This document shows, in pieces, positions 1 to 8,304 of a stretch of DNA of 64,000 nt. Location: NCBI GenBank assembly GCA_963787135.1, contig CAWBBW010000030.1, positions 62,001 to 126,000 on the forward strand, given 5' to 3'. Origin of the DNA: Roseiarcus sp963787135 (GTDB lineage Bacteria > Pseudomonadota > Alphaproteobacteria > Rhizobiales > Beijerinckiaceae). The translations under genes were made by a program, and so were the position numbers. Numbering within the stretch: position 1 is the first letter of the stretch; each line of letters opens with the position of its first letter. The notes under the pieces are model-generated. The model saw only the letters and a list, made by a program, of their open reading frames with translations. It ran no database searches and was not told the DNA's origin.

Positions 1-1855
1 CCAGATACGGATTCTCGGTCAAGCCGCCGGGCTGAACCGTCCCGGCAAGCATCACGTTGCCAATGAACTCCTGCCAGTTGTAATCCGAGTAGCGGCGCCA
101 GCCGAATTGGTCATTCACGCGAATGGTCAGGTAGTCCGTCGGCTTGAACGTGCCGAACACGGTTCCCTGGAATTCGTTGGTGTAATTCGCGGCGTATTGC
201 GAATATTGATATTGCTCCCATCCGCCACTGGCGCCGACGGTCGCCCAGCTCACCGGGTTCCAGGTGATCTGATCCGAGGCGTTTTGCTTGGTGTAGGACG
301 ACAGCAGAGTCGTATGCGGACCATAGCTGCCGGAACCGACGCTGTTGGCGCTGCCGGACGCGAGCGTCGAATCATTGACGATCCAGTTTTGGAGGGTCAA
401 CGGCGGCGTGTTGTTGTCGTCGGAATAGTAGCGATAGGTCAGCTTGTTCTGCACCGAGGGGATGATTTGGGTCGTGACGACGTTGTTGAACAGCGTGGTG
501 TTGATATCGCCGTCGAGGCTCGACCGGGGCAGGGGCGCGAGATACGCTCCCTGGCTGGGCAGCTTGCTGTAAGGATAGAAGCCCGTGTCGCCCAGGCTGT
601 TGATCGTCATCGGGATGAACAATTCGTTCTGCGTCATCGAATCGAAGCTGAACGTGCCCATGTAGCGGTTTCTGACGAATCCGGGCAGGTCGACGCCCAG
701 TTGCGCCGTGACCATGTTCGACGCATTGTTCGGCTCCGTACCCATCTGTCCCCAACCGTAGCAGTTGTTGGCCGCGGCGGTCGCCGAAGCGATCGGGCAA
801 TGCGGCACGCCGCCGGCCGGGCTGCCGGGGCCGCCGAACGGATTCTCCGCGGTGAAGGAACTCATCGTGTCGGTGTAAATCGACGCGTTATACCTGACGA
901 GACCGTTCCACTTCATGCCCCACGGTGAAATTCCGTAGTATTCTCCCTGGAGAAAAGCGCTCTGCGTATAGTCGTCGACCGGCGCGGGAACCGCCGCCAT
1001 AGGCGTCGAGGTGCTGTTGCTGAACAAAAAACCCTGTTCCTGGGTGCCATACCGATGTTCGTTGGTGTAGCCGGCCTGGAAGTCCCAGTTCGGGTTCGGC
1101 GTCCAGCGATAATCGATCTCTCCGGCGTCGCGCTGAATGCCGAGGTTGATGGTGTGAACATTGTTGTTGACCGTTGTCTGGACCGGCGTCACCCCCTTCT
1201 TGCAGGCGAGCGTGCCCGTCTGCCCGGGCAGGTAGCAGCCAAAAGGAACGACGTTGGCGGCTCCTGGCGGAATGCCGAGCAGCTGATTCTGCACCGGCAC
1301 TTTCGAGTTGTTGCCGGGTCCATTGGCGTAGGTTCCGCCGTTGAAGATTCCGGTATAGAGTTGCTGGACGACTGTGGGCGGTATCCAGAGGTTGCTGCCT
1401 CCGACGCCGTAGTAGAGCGTCTGCGCCGTATTGCTTCGCAGATCGGGAACTTCGTACCAGCCCAGGTTCAGATATTGCTGCCCGGGCTGATTGAGGTCGA
1501 CCTCGTATTCCTGGTTGTCGGTGCCGACATTCTTGCCCAACGCTTCGAACGTGTACTTATAGTCCTGACCCTGGGCGCCGACGTCGAAGAAATTCAAGAA
1601 AACCGGATTGGTAAGGGTGCCGTACTGGTTGAATTTGGCCAAGCTGTTCGAGGGCGAGCTTCCCGGCTTTTCAATGAAAGCCTGCCCGCCGAAATCAGCC
1701 GACGCGTGATCGATCGACCAGCCCAAGGTGTCAGGCGACGAAAGGGCGGGAAGACTTGGCGAAGATGAAAGATCGGCGGCGCGGGCCAATGCAATGGCCG
1801 CGACGCTGGCCGCCAAGGCTGACCCGGCCAAAAGCAATGTTCGTAAAGTTCTCAT
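1..1855 (-). CDS. pioB: MtrB/PioB-family outer-membrane beta-barrel of a decaheme conduit (3' end beyond window)
   Basis: Translating the minus strand from the ATG at 1855 gives about 618 codons with no stop before the window edge. The protein starts with a signal peptide (MRTLRTLLLAGSALAAS, cleavage probably after the ALARA stretch). The rest is rich in aromatic residues and Gly/Asn/Ser with alternating polarity (for example FDVGAQGQDYKYTFEALGKN, EIDYRWTPNPNWDFQAGYTN), which is typical of a large outer-membrane barrel. In the MtrAB/PioAB family the barrel sheathes a periplasmic decaheme cytochrome and carries electrons across the outer membrane. The decaheme gene lies 109 bp upstream in the same orientation, which supports the call. 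I see no N-terminal CxxC of the Shewanella MtrB kind. The C-terminus is missing, so full length is unknown. Confidence 0.88.
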   Translation of the reverse strand, partial: MRTLRTLLLAGSALAASVAAIALARAADLSSSPSLPALSSPDTLGWSIDHASADFGGQAFIEKPGSSPSNSLAKFNQYGTLTNPVFLNFFDVGAQGQDYKYTFEALGKNVGTDNQEYEVDLNQPGQQYLNLGWYEVPDLRSNTAQTLYYGVGGSNLWIPPTVVQQLYTGIFNGGTYANGPGNNSKVPVQNQLLGIPPGAANVVPFGCYLPGQTGTLACKKGVTPVQTTVNNNVHTINLGIQRDAGEIDYRWTPNPNWDFQAGYTNEHRYGTQEQGFLFSNSTSTPMAAVPAPVDDYTQSAFLQGEYYGISPWGMKWNGLVRYNASIYTDTMSSFTAENPFGGPGSPAGGVPHCPIASATAAANNCYGWGQMGTEPNNASNMVTAQLGVDLPGFVRNRYMGTFSFDSMTQNELFIPMTINSLGDTGFYPYSKLPSQGAYLAPLPRSSLDGDINTTLFNNVVTTQIIPSVQNKLTYRYYSDDNNTPPLTLQNWIVNDSTLASGSANSVGSGSYGPHTTLLSSYTKQNASDQITWNPVSWATVGASGGWEQYQYSQYAANYTNEFQGTVFGTFKPTDYLTIRVNDQFGWRRYSDYNWQEFIGNVMLAGTVQPGGLTENPYL

Positions 1856-1964
1856 TTTGCCTTGCCCCTCCGCGTGCTCCGTGTCCCGCCTCCATGGGGT
1901 TGGCGTAGCGCGCGGCTTGTTGGACTTCCTTACTTCACGCTTAAATCTGGACTGACTGACGAAC

Positions 1965-3722
1965 TCATCTCTGGAACAACGCGCCTGCCGGCGAATTCGA
2001 ACCGTGCACCATCGTGTGGCAGTTCTGGCATGACCGGTTGACGGCCTGCACGGTCATCGGATTGCCGGGATTTCCGTGGCCAGGTCCCATGTGGCAGGAC
2101 TGGCAGAGACGAGGACGCTGCATCGTCAGCATGTATTCGTTCACGGATCCATGCGGATTGTGGCAGTTCAGGCAATTGTCGCGCACCGGCTCGTGTTCCC
2201 AAAGGAACGGGCCGCGCTTGTCCGCGTGGCACTTGTAGCAGGTCTCGTTGACCGAAGCCTCGCGCAGGAGCCCGTCCGTCGCGCTGCCGTGCGGGTTGTG
2301 GCAGGATGAGCAGGCCATCGAGCCGTTCTCAACCGGCATGTGCGAGGAGTTCACCATCTTGGCGCGAATATCCTTGTGGCACTGGAAGCACGTCTCCGGT
2401 TCCGTCGCCTTGATAAGCTGGAACTTGACCGACACCTTCTCCATGATCTGGTGGCAGCTGGTGCAGGCGAGACCGCGCGTGTCGTGAGTGCTGCCGTCCC
2501 AGTAGGTCCGGTCGCCGCGCTCGTGGCAGGTCAGGCAGATCGCATTGCGCTCTGCGACTGGGCGAGGCGCGTCCTTGCTGAACGAGATGATGTCGCCTTC
2601 CGCGCCGCTGTCGGCTTCCTTCGTCTGGATGTGTTTCGATCCGGGGCCATGGCAGCTTTCGCAGCCTTCCTTTTCCTGCGCGTCGCGCGGGTGCTTGAGG
2701 AATATTTCTCCGTGCAGCGTCTGGCTGAAGGAGCCGAACTGATCGCGGTGACACTTCACGCAGGCCTGAGACCCGACGTAAGCCGCCGGCCCGCTGGTCG
2801 CGGCGGCCGGCTGCTTGGCCTTCGGCGTCTCGGAGGCCGCGGCGGCGAGGACCATCGGCTTTTCTTCATGCAGGCCCGTGGCAAAGTCGCGCAGCGCCGA
2901 ATAATCGTCCGAGCCGGTGTCGGCCGCGCTCTTCAGCCCGGCGTGAATGGCGTCGTCGGGCGCGGCGGAGCCCGTTCCCACCGCAGTCGTCGCGAAACCG
3001 GCTGAAGGAGAATAGCCCGGCCGCGATGTGGCTGCGGCGTGCAACCCTGCGTGGATGGCGTCGTCGGGCGCAGCGCCCTGCGCCGGCGCCGCAGGCGCTC
3101 CCGAGTCGTCGACTGACTTAGCGAAAGCGGTCAGCGCCGAATAATCGTCTCCGCCATTCGAGGCGGCGGCGCGCAACCCGGCATGGACAGCGTCATTGGG
3201 CGCGGCGCCCTGCGCCGGCGCCGCAGCCATTCCCGAGTCGTCGACGGATTTAACGAAATCGGGCGACGCAGAGGAGGCGTCTCCGCCCGATGCGCCGGCG
3301 CGCAAGCCGGCATGGATCGCGTCGTCTGGCGGCGCGCCCACCGCCTGTACCGGCAGCGGAATCCAGCCCGAGGCGTCGGCTACCCGAACGAAATCGCTCA
3401 GCACGGAGTAGGGGTCGCGCGAATGAGAGTTCGGCTCGCTGCCCGGCGGCTGCATGAAATTGAGCGATACGACCCGCTGCGTCTGGACGAAGTCCTGCAG
3501 CGCGCCAAAAGCGTCGCCGCCGCTTCGAACGGGGATGTCAGGCGTCGGATCGGCCACGACCGGTTGTCCGATGACGAACGCCCCGGCCACGAACAAACGC
3601 GCCGCCAGCGCAAAAACCGGCGTCTTTCGCGTCCCGCCCGCCCGGCGGACGCGCCTGGCAATGCCTTGGTTTAACTGCGGGATCAGCAGTGCGTGAAGCG
3701 CTTTTTGGATATTCCAGCCCAT
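1965..3722 (-). CDS. pioA: PioA/MtrA-like decaheme c-type cytochrome with repeat-rich N-terminal extension
   Basis: 585 aa from the ATG at 3722, which has a G-rich Shine-Dalgarno (GGGGCGGG) just upstream; the frame stays open to 3875 but the added residues look non-coding. Ten CxxCH heme motifs start near residues 321, 354, 396, 420, 445, 471, 495, 517, 540 and 565, so the C-terminal half is a DmsE/MtrA-type decaheme. Residues 1-58 hold a basic stretch and a hydrophobic signal (FALAARLFVAGAFVIG). Residues 60-300 are an Ala/Asp-rich extension with four copies of a DDAIHAGL-type motif (near 133, 176, 220, 256), each followed by a DYSALxxF-like segment in most copies. R. palustris PioA also has an N-terminal extension, but the repeats are the oddity here. 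The predicted role is to take electrons across the PioB barrel, for example from extracellular Fe(II). Confidence 0.9.
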   Translation of the reverse strand: MGWNIQKALHALLIPQLNQGIARRVRRAGGTRKTPVFALAARLFVAGAFVIGQPVVADPTPDIPVRSGGDAFGALQDFVQTQRVVSLNFMQPPGSEPNSHSRDPYSVLSDFVRVADASGWIPLPVQAVGAPPDDAIHAGLRAGASGGDASSASPDFVKSVDDSGMAAAPAQGAAPNDAVHAGLRAAASNGGDDYSALTAFAKSVDDSGAPAAPAQGAAPDDAIHAGLHAAATSRPGYSPSAGFATTAVGTGSAAPDDAIHAGLKSAADTGSDDYSALRDFATGLHEEKPMVLAAAASETPKAKQPAAATSGPAAYVGSQACVKCHRDQFGSFSQTLHGEIFLKHPRDAQEKEGCESCHGPGSKHIQTKEADSGAEGDIISFSKDAPRPVAERNAICLTCHERGDRTYWDGSTHDTRGLACTSCHQIMEKVSVKFQLIKATEPETCFQCHKDIRAKMVNSSHMPVENGSMACSSCHNPHGSATDGLLREASVNETCYKCHADKRGPFLWEHEPVRDNCLNCHNPHGSVNEYMLTMQRPRLCQSCHMGPGHGNPGNPMTVQAVNRSCQNCHTMVHGSNSPAGALFQR

Positions 3723-4102
3723 CCCCGCCCCATTACTCTCAAACTGTCGAAAGACGTTTCGTAACCTGTGCTCGACCCGTGGCCGCCCCAAAGTTAGGCG
3801 ACTCGCTCTGTTTCGATCAACCCATTGTCTATGCCTATCAAGAAAATCTATGGAGGCGTCACATTTAAGCCACATGTATTACGGCCGTCCACCACAATGC
3901 TGTAGCACGCGTTAAGCGGCTTCAAGCGGGTTTTCGCTTTTATGCGTGCGGCAATTTCGCGCATGGCGGTCGCAGTTGGTGGCCGCGCTGATACGGGGCA
4001 ATCGTTTGTTGCCGACATTTTGGTACAAGTTCTTTCCGGAAAGCGAAAATCGCGTATTATTGGCATCCGGTAAATCCAGGCCGGCGCCGGTTATTGCGGA
4101 TC
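3723..4102. other. 380-bp gap between pioA and the upstream HiPIP gene; probable pioA leader/promoter
   Basis: No open frame here looks like a gene. The stretch is AT-richer than its flanks (about 3780-4080). It contains a short palindrome, AAGCGGGTTTTCGCTT (near 3934), that could form a weak stem on either strand. Because both flanking genes run leftward, the gap probably holds the pioA promoter or an untranslated leader. I could not identify a convincing FNR/FixK box or a sigma-54 site. Confidence 0.4.
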
Positions 4103-4375
4103 TCAGACGCCCTGGTAGATCTTACACCAGCCCTGCCTGCTGACAGGGCCCACGACGGTCCTGCATTGGTCAGGCGGGAGGAAGGGCGCGCAGATTTCGC
4201 ACCGTTCGACGCCGTGCGGGGTGTCCTGGTATTCGACGTCGGCTTTTGACCTCTTGCCCTTCGCGAAGGCGGCGCCCGCAGTCGCGGCAAGAGCCGCGCC
4301 TGCCACGGCGCCTGCGGCGCCCTGCAGCAAGTCACGGCGGGACGCTCCCGCAGGATAGAGCCGCGTGATTTTCAT
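4103..4375 (-). CDS. pioC: High-potential iron-sulfur protein (HiPIP), PioC-like, Tat-exported
   Basis: 90 aa from the ATG at 4375 (AGG about 10 nt upstream); longer upstream starts would bury the export signal. The N-terminus has a twin-arginine signal (SRRDLLQGAAGAVAG) with Ala-rich cleavage region. Cysteines at 59, 62, 71 and 84 give C-x2-C-x8-C-x12-C, with the GWC motif near the C-terminus: the small HiPIP [4Fe-4S] pattern. HiPIPs are soluble periplasmic one-electron carriers; in R. palustris PioC passes electrons from PioAB to the photosynthetic reaction centre. Here the gene lies upstream of pioA rather than downstream of pioB. It is likely co-oriented with the conduit genes, although 380 bp separate it from pioA. 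Confidence 0.85.
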   Translation of the reverse strand: MKITRLYPAGASRRDLLQGAAGAVAGAALAATAGAAFAKGKRSKADVEYQDTPHGVERCEICAPFLPPDQCRTVVGPVSRQGWCKIYQGV

Positions 4376-4559
4376 CTCGAACCTATGTGTATCGTTTCCG
4401 GTTTGATCGGACAGACGACGAGGTGTCGCAGGGTGGGCCTGTGTCCGGAGCGCGTCCCGGCCGGACGCCCGGCCTCTCCCTGCGGTGGCCTGATACGACA
4501 TCATTGACAGGATGTAGATAATTGCGGAGGCCGGAATCCATCCCCTCGCAACACGCGCC

Positions 4560-4871
4560 CTAGTTCGCGTGCGCCACCAGCTTCACGTCGACGATTGTGT
4601 ATTTCTCCGCGTCGATCTTGAAGTCGACCACGTCGCCCGCATGCAGGTCCTTGCTGAGGTCGACGCTCTTGACCTGGAACATCATCTCCATCGTGCACAT
4701 GAAGCCTTTGATGGCGTCATGGTCGAGAGTCAGCCAGCCGGTCCCCGGAGCGACCGCCTTGACGACGCCATGGCCGCTGAAAATTCCCGTGGCGGACATC
4801 TCTTGAGCCCCGGAGGCGCCGGCGACAAGACCGAGGGCCAAAGCGAATGCGAGTCTCGCGAACGTTCTCAC
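4560..4871 (-). CDS. CusF-like periplasmic copper-binding protein
   Basis: 103 aa from a GTG start at 4871 with GGGAG upstream. A signal peptide (LAFALALGLVAGASGAQ) is followed by a small OB-fold-like domain. The segment around residues 40-65 (GTGWLTLDHDAIKGFMCTME) matches the CusF metal site: His51 and the M-x-M pair (61, 63) are in place, while the Trp that caps Cu(I) in E. coli CusF is replaced by Cys59 on my alignment. CusF-type domains bind Cu(I)/Ag(I) and hand it to an efflux pump or a cuproprotein; no pump genes are nearby. The gene lies 184 bp upstream of the HiPIP gene in the same direction, so it may serve the conduit locus. Family call good, role inferred. Confidence 0.75.
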   Translation of the reverse strand: MRTFARLAFALALGLVAGASGAQEMSATGIFSGHGVVKAVAPGTGWLTLDHDAIKGFMCTMEMMFQVKSVDLSKDLHAGDVVDFKIDAEKYTIVDVKLVAHAN

Positions 4872-5045
4872 GCTACTCCCTTTACGCCCCTCATGATTTG
4901 AACTGGCCTCGCCCTGCCGTATTGTATTCGAGCGCGCGGCGCTGGGCTAGACTAAAAATACCCCCGGCCGGGCGGTTCAGCGTAGCGCGTTGCAGGCGCT
5001 GGACGTCGGCGATCAAGCCAGCTCTTTGGACTCAATGAGGCGATC

Positions 5046-5309
5046 ATGAAGGATAGAAGCGAAACGGGTGGAATAAGCCGCCGGACAATTCTGATTGCAG
5101 CCGCGGGCGCCGCGCCGGCGCTCGCGCTGATGACCAATGCCGCAGAGGCGAAGATCGCGCAGGCCGCGGTGAAGTATCAGGCCGACCCGAAGGACGGCAA
5201 GCAGTGCGACGCCTGCAACTTCTTCGTCGCGCCCAACGCATGCAAGCAGGTCGACGGCGACATCGCGCCGACCGGCTGGTGTCTGCTCTGGGTCAAGAAG
5301 CCCGCCTGA
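5046..5309 (+). CDS. Second high-potential iron-sulfur protein (HiPIP), Tat-exported
   Basis: 87 aa with AGGCG upstream of the ATG. It carries a twin-arginine signal (SRRTILIAAAGAAPALA) and Cys at 54, 57, 66 and 79, giving the same C-x2-C-x8-C-x12-C spacing as the HiPIP encoded at 4103-4375. The two proteins differ in sequence outside the cluster ligands, so they are paralogs rather than a recent copy. It is divergent from the CusF-like gene, sharing about 175 bp that must hold two promoters. It ends in a clear hairpin terminator. It could be an alternative carrier for the PioAB conduit or for another periplasmic chain; the sequence does not decide. Confidence 0.88.
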   Translation: MKDRSETGGISRRTILIAAAGAAPALALMTNAAEAKIAQAAVKYQADPKDGKQCDACNFFVAPNACKQVDGDIAPTGWCLLWVKKPA

Positions 5310-5331
5310 GGCAAAAAGCGCGACCGAACGC

Positions 5332-5356
5332 CGACGGCTTCGGGCCGTCGCGTTTT
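5332..5356 (+). terminator. Rho-independent terminator after the second HiPIP gene
   Basis: A 7-bp GC-rich stem (CGACGGC at 5332-5338 pairing with GCCGTCG at 5344-5350) with a short TTCGG loop is followed by CGTTTTA. It lies 22 nt after the HiPIP stop and touches the 3' end of the convergent ridA-like gene, so it may act in both directions. Confidence 0.7.
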
Positions 5357-5762
5357 ACTCGCGCCGGTTCAGTCGCGCGTCGGCCTCGATCTCGACTTTC
5401 ATTTCCGGCCTCAGAAGCGCGGAGACGACGACGATCGTCCCAGCCGGCCGGATTGCCCCGAACACTTCGCCCTGCACTTTCAGCGTAGGCTCGCAATAGC
5501 CGAGGTCGGTGACATAGGTGCGCAGCCGAACGATATCCGCGAGACTTCCGCCCGCGTCTTTAAGGACCGCCGCGAACGTCGCGTAGATATTGCGCGTCTG
5601 CTCGGCCGGGTCCTCCGGCATCGTCATGGCGGCGTAGTCGTAGCCGGTCGTCCCGGCGATATGGACCTCGTCGCCGCTGACAACCGCCCGGGAATAGCCA
5701 AACGTTTGCTCGAACGGAGAGCCGGACGAGACGAGGCGGCGCTCCGCCGGCGGCGCGGTCAT
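5355..5762 (-). CDS. RidA/YjgF family protein
   Basis: 135 aa. The sequence fits the Rid family of small trimeric proteins: an N-terminal GYSRAVVSGDEVHIAGTTG strand pair, the EQTRNIYATFAAVLKDAGGS helix, the conserved Arg in DIVRLRTYVTD, and the C-terminal SALLRPEMKVEIEADA strand. RidA enzymes hydrolyse reactive enamine/imine intermediates from PLP enzymes such as serine/threonine dehydratases. The start codon overlaps the stop of the upstream carboxylase gene by 4 nt (ATGA), so the two are translationally coupled. The subfamily (RidA proper or Rid1-7) was not resolved, so no symbol is given. Confidence 0.85.
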   Translation of the reverse strand: MTAPPAERRLVSSGSPFEQTFGYSRAVVSGDEVHIAGTTGYDYAAMTMPEDPAEQTRNIYATFAAVLKDAGGSLADIVRLRTYVTDLGYCEPTLKVQGEVFGAIRPAGTIVVVSALLRPEMKVEIEADARLNRRE

Positions 5763-7762
5763 GTGAATTCCATGATCACCGCGTCGACCGCGAGCGAGTC
5801 ACCCTCCTTGCACAGGATCGCCTTGACGGTCCCGTCGCGCTCGGCGTTCAGCACGTTTTCCATCTTCATCGCCTCGACGATGCACAATTGCTCGCCCGCC
5901 TTCACCTCCTGGCCGACCTTGACCACAATCGCCTTGACGAGGCCTGGCATCGGGCACAGAAGCGACTTCGAGCCGTCCGCCCCCTTGCGCTCGATCATCA
6001 GCGCGGCGAGCTGGGCTTCGCGCCGGGTGTAGACCCGCACCTCGACCCCGACGCCCGCATGCGACAGCGCATAGCCGTTGAGGATCGGCCGGGCCTGCAC
6101 CGCGATCTCCGACCCGTCGACGGTCCCGCGCCAGAGAAGGTCGCCGGGCGTCCAGTCCGAATGAACCTCCGCCTTGGCGCCGTCGGCGAAGACGATCGCG
6201 ACGCCGCTCTTTTTCGCTTCGATCTCGAGCTCGATGCGGCGCTTGCCCATCACGACGACGCGTTTGGTCTCGAAACGCAGCTGCTCGGGCTCGCGCAACT
6301 GCCCGGAAATGTGGCGCTTGCGCTCGTTCAGCGTGTGGTCGATATGCGCGGCCGCGACTGCAAGGCGGCGCTCCGTTTCACCCTTGGCGATGAGCGGCTG
6401 GAATCCGTCAGGGAATTCCTCGGCGATGAAGCCGGTCGAAAGACGCCCCTCGCGCCAGCGCGGATGCTGCATCAGGGCCGACAGGAACGGAATGTTGTGG
6501 CGGATGCCGTCGATGACGAAGGCGTCGAGCGCGGTCGCCTGCGCGTCGATCGCGCCTGGCCGGTCGCGGGCGTGGGTCACGAGCTTGGCGATCATCGGAT
6601 CGTAGTGGATCGAGATCTCGCCGCCTTCATAGACCCCGGTGTCGTTGCGCACCGTGACGCCGCGTTTCGTCCCTTCGGCCGGCGGCCGGTATTTGACGAG
6701 GCGCCCGGTCGAGGGCAAGAAGCCGCGCGTCGGATCTTCTGCGTAGACGCGACTTTCGACCGCCCAGCCCTTGAGCTTCACATCGGCCTGCGAGAGGCGG
6801 AGCTTTTCGCCGGCGGCGCTCCGGATCATCTCCTCGACGAGGTCGACGCCGGTGACGAGCTCAGTCACCGGATGCTCGACCTGCAGGCGGGTGTTCATCT
6901 CGAGGAAGTAGAAGCTGCGGTCCTGTCCCGCGACGAATTCGACCGTGCCGGCGGAATCATAGTCGACAGCCCTTGCGAGCGCGACGGCCTGCTCGCCCAT
7001 TTTGCGACGCGTCGCCTCGTCGAGAAGCGGCGAGGGCGCCTCTTCGATCACCTTCTGGTTGCGGCGCTGGATCGAGCATTCGCGCTCGCCGAGATAGATG
7101 ACATGGCCGTGCTTGTCGCCCAGCACCTGGATCTCGACGTGGCGGGGGTTGACGATGAATTTCTCGACGAACACGCGGTCGTCGCCGAACGAACTCCTGG
7201 CCTCCGACCTGGCCCGCGCAAAACCCTCGGACACCTCCTGCCGGCTGTGGGCGATGCGCATGCCCTTGCCGCCGCCCCCGGCGGAAGCCTTGATCATCAC
7301 CGGATAGCCGATCTCGTCGGCGATTTCGGCCGCGCGCTCGGGCGTTTCGATCACGCCGAGATAGCCTGGCACGGTCGACACCTTGGCGGCGTTGGCGAAT
7401 TTCTTCGATTCGATCTTGTCGCCCATCGCCTCGATGGCTTTGGTGTTGGGGCCGATGAAGACGATTCCGGCGTCCGCAAGCGCCTGGGCGAAAGCCGCGC
7501 GCTCGGACAGGAACCCGTAACCTGGGTGCACCGCTTCGGCGCGGGTTTCTTTGCAGGCGGCGACGATCTTTTCGATAACGAGATAGGACTGCGACGCCGC
7601 GGGTGGGCCGATGGCGACCGCTTCATCGGCCATTTCAACGTGCAGCGCGTCCTTGTCGGCTTCGGAATAGACGGCGACGGTTTTGATGCCCATCCGGCGC
7701 GCGGTCCTGATGACCCGGCAGGCGATTTCGCCGCGGTTGGCGATGAGAATCTTGTTGAACAT
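5759..7762 (-). CDS. pccA: Propionyl-/acetyl-CoA carboxylase alpha subunit (biotin carboxylase + BCCP)
   Basis: 667 aa with GGGGAG upstream of the ATG. Residues 1-445 are a biotin carboxylase/ATP-grasp domain (FNKILIANRGEIACRVI, the Gly-rich KASAGGGGKGMRI loop, EMNTRLQVEHPVTE). A middle PCC-type linker domain follows, then a C-terminal biotinyl carrier domain with EAMKMEN; the biotinylated Lys is near residue 633. The length and the fused carrier match propionyl-CoA carboxylase alpha, which with PccB makes methylmalonyl-CoA in propionate, odd-chain and branched-chain catabolism. The beta subunit gene is not in the window. It is followed by a coupled RidA-family gene. 3-methylcrotonyl-CoA carboxylase is a less likely alternative. 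Confidence 0.9.
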   Translation of the reverse strand: MFNKILIANRGEIACRVIRTARRMGIKTVAVYSEADKDALHVEMADEAVAIGPPAASQSYLVIEKIVAACKETRAEAVHPGYGFLSERAAFAQALADAGIVFIGPNTKAIEAMGDKIESKKFANAAKVSTVPGYLGVIETPERAAEIADEIGYPVMIKASAGGGGKGMRIAHSRQEVSEGFARARSEARSSFGDDRVFVEKFIVNPRHVEIQVLGDKHGHVIYLGERECSIQRRNQKVIEEAPSPLLDEATRRKMGEQAVALARAVDYDSAGTVEFVAGQDRSFYFLEMNTRLQVEHPVTELVTGVDLVEEMIRSAAGEKLRLSQADVKLKGWAVESRVYAEDPTRGFLPSTGRLVKYRPPAEGTKRGVTVRNDTGVYEGGEISIHYDPMIAKLVTHARDRPGAIDAQATALDAFVIDGIRHNIPFLSALMQHPRWREGRLSTGFIAEEFPDGFQPLIAKGETERRLAVAAAHIDHTLNERKRHISGQLREPEQLRFETKRVVVMGKRRIELEIEAKKSGVAIVFADGAKAEVHSDWTPGDLLWRGTVDGSEIAVQARPILNGYALSHAGVGVEVRVYTRREAQLAALMIERKGADGSKSLLCPMPGLVKAIVVKVGQEVKAGEQLCIVEAMKMENVLNAERDGTVKAILCKEGDSLAVDAVIMEFT

Positions 7763-7906
7763 CAGCTCCCCACGGGAGGAAAGCGCGCGAGCTTCCCGTT
7801 GGAGCCGTTTCTATTGGAACGATCGGAGCGCGTAAACAACGGCGCGCTGGGCGTGGGAGACGGAAGAAGGTCGCCCCGCGCGCCACGGCGCACCGGAGCG
7901 TTTCTT

Positions 7907-8161
7907 TCAGTGGCAGACCTCAACTCGACGCCACGCATCGTTCAGGCGGGCGCGGGTGAAATAGCAGCCGTATCTCGCAGCGGGCACTGGCGTGGCCCAT
8001 GGAGGGCCACCCGCAGGATGGCCGAGAACAGCGTCGGTCCAGCTCGTGCCCGATGGCTGCGGAGCGGCGAACGTCGAGAGGAGCCAGTCGGCGTTCGCTG
8101 CATTCGGCGCGAGACTCAGCGCGAGGATCGCTGCGGCGAGCGCCGCTGCTGACGTCTTCAT
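7907..8161 (-). CDS. Small exported protein of unknown function
   Basis: 84 aa from the ATG at 8161, which has a good AAGGAGA ribosome site. It has a classical signal peptide (MKTSAAALAAAILALSLAPN, ANA-D cleavage). The mature part is short and ends in GCYFTRARLNDAWRRVEVCH, with two Cys that could form a disulfide in the periplasm. I do not recognise a named family. It lies between the carboxylase gene and another unknown gene, all on the minus strand, but with gaps that argue against one operon. Confidence 0.65.
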   Translation of the reverse strand: MKTSAAALAAAILALSLAPNAANADWLLSTFAAPQPSGTSWTDAVLGHPAGGPPWATPVPAARYGCYFTRARLNDAWRRVEVCH

Positions 8162-8304
8162 ATTGAGTCTCCTTCGGTATCGCCGCCAATGGCGGACCGG
8201 ACGCCGCCTCGCTCGACCCTTATATAAGAAGCGGATAGCGCCCGGCAGAGTTCGCCGCAAGCTCTCCGGCGGGCAAGCGGAACGTCGGTCGGCGGGGTTA
8301 AGCG

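Noticed and set aside
3781..3850. An FNR/FixK-type site upstream of pioA
   Set aside because: Only a half-site (TTGATC) is visible; no second arm at the right spacing.
3723..3875. Extending pioA upstream to 3875
   Set aside because: The added residues are basic with no export signal logic, and a better ribosome site precedes the ATG at 3722.
5888..8152. A 754-codon plus-strand open frame antisense to pccA
   Set aside because: Asp/Arg/His-rich composition typical of the opposite strand of a GC-rich gene, with no motifs; PccA is unambiguous.
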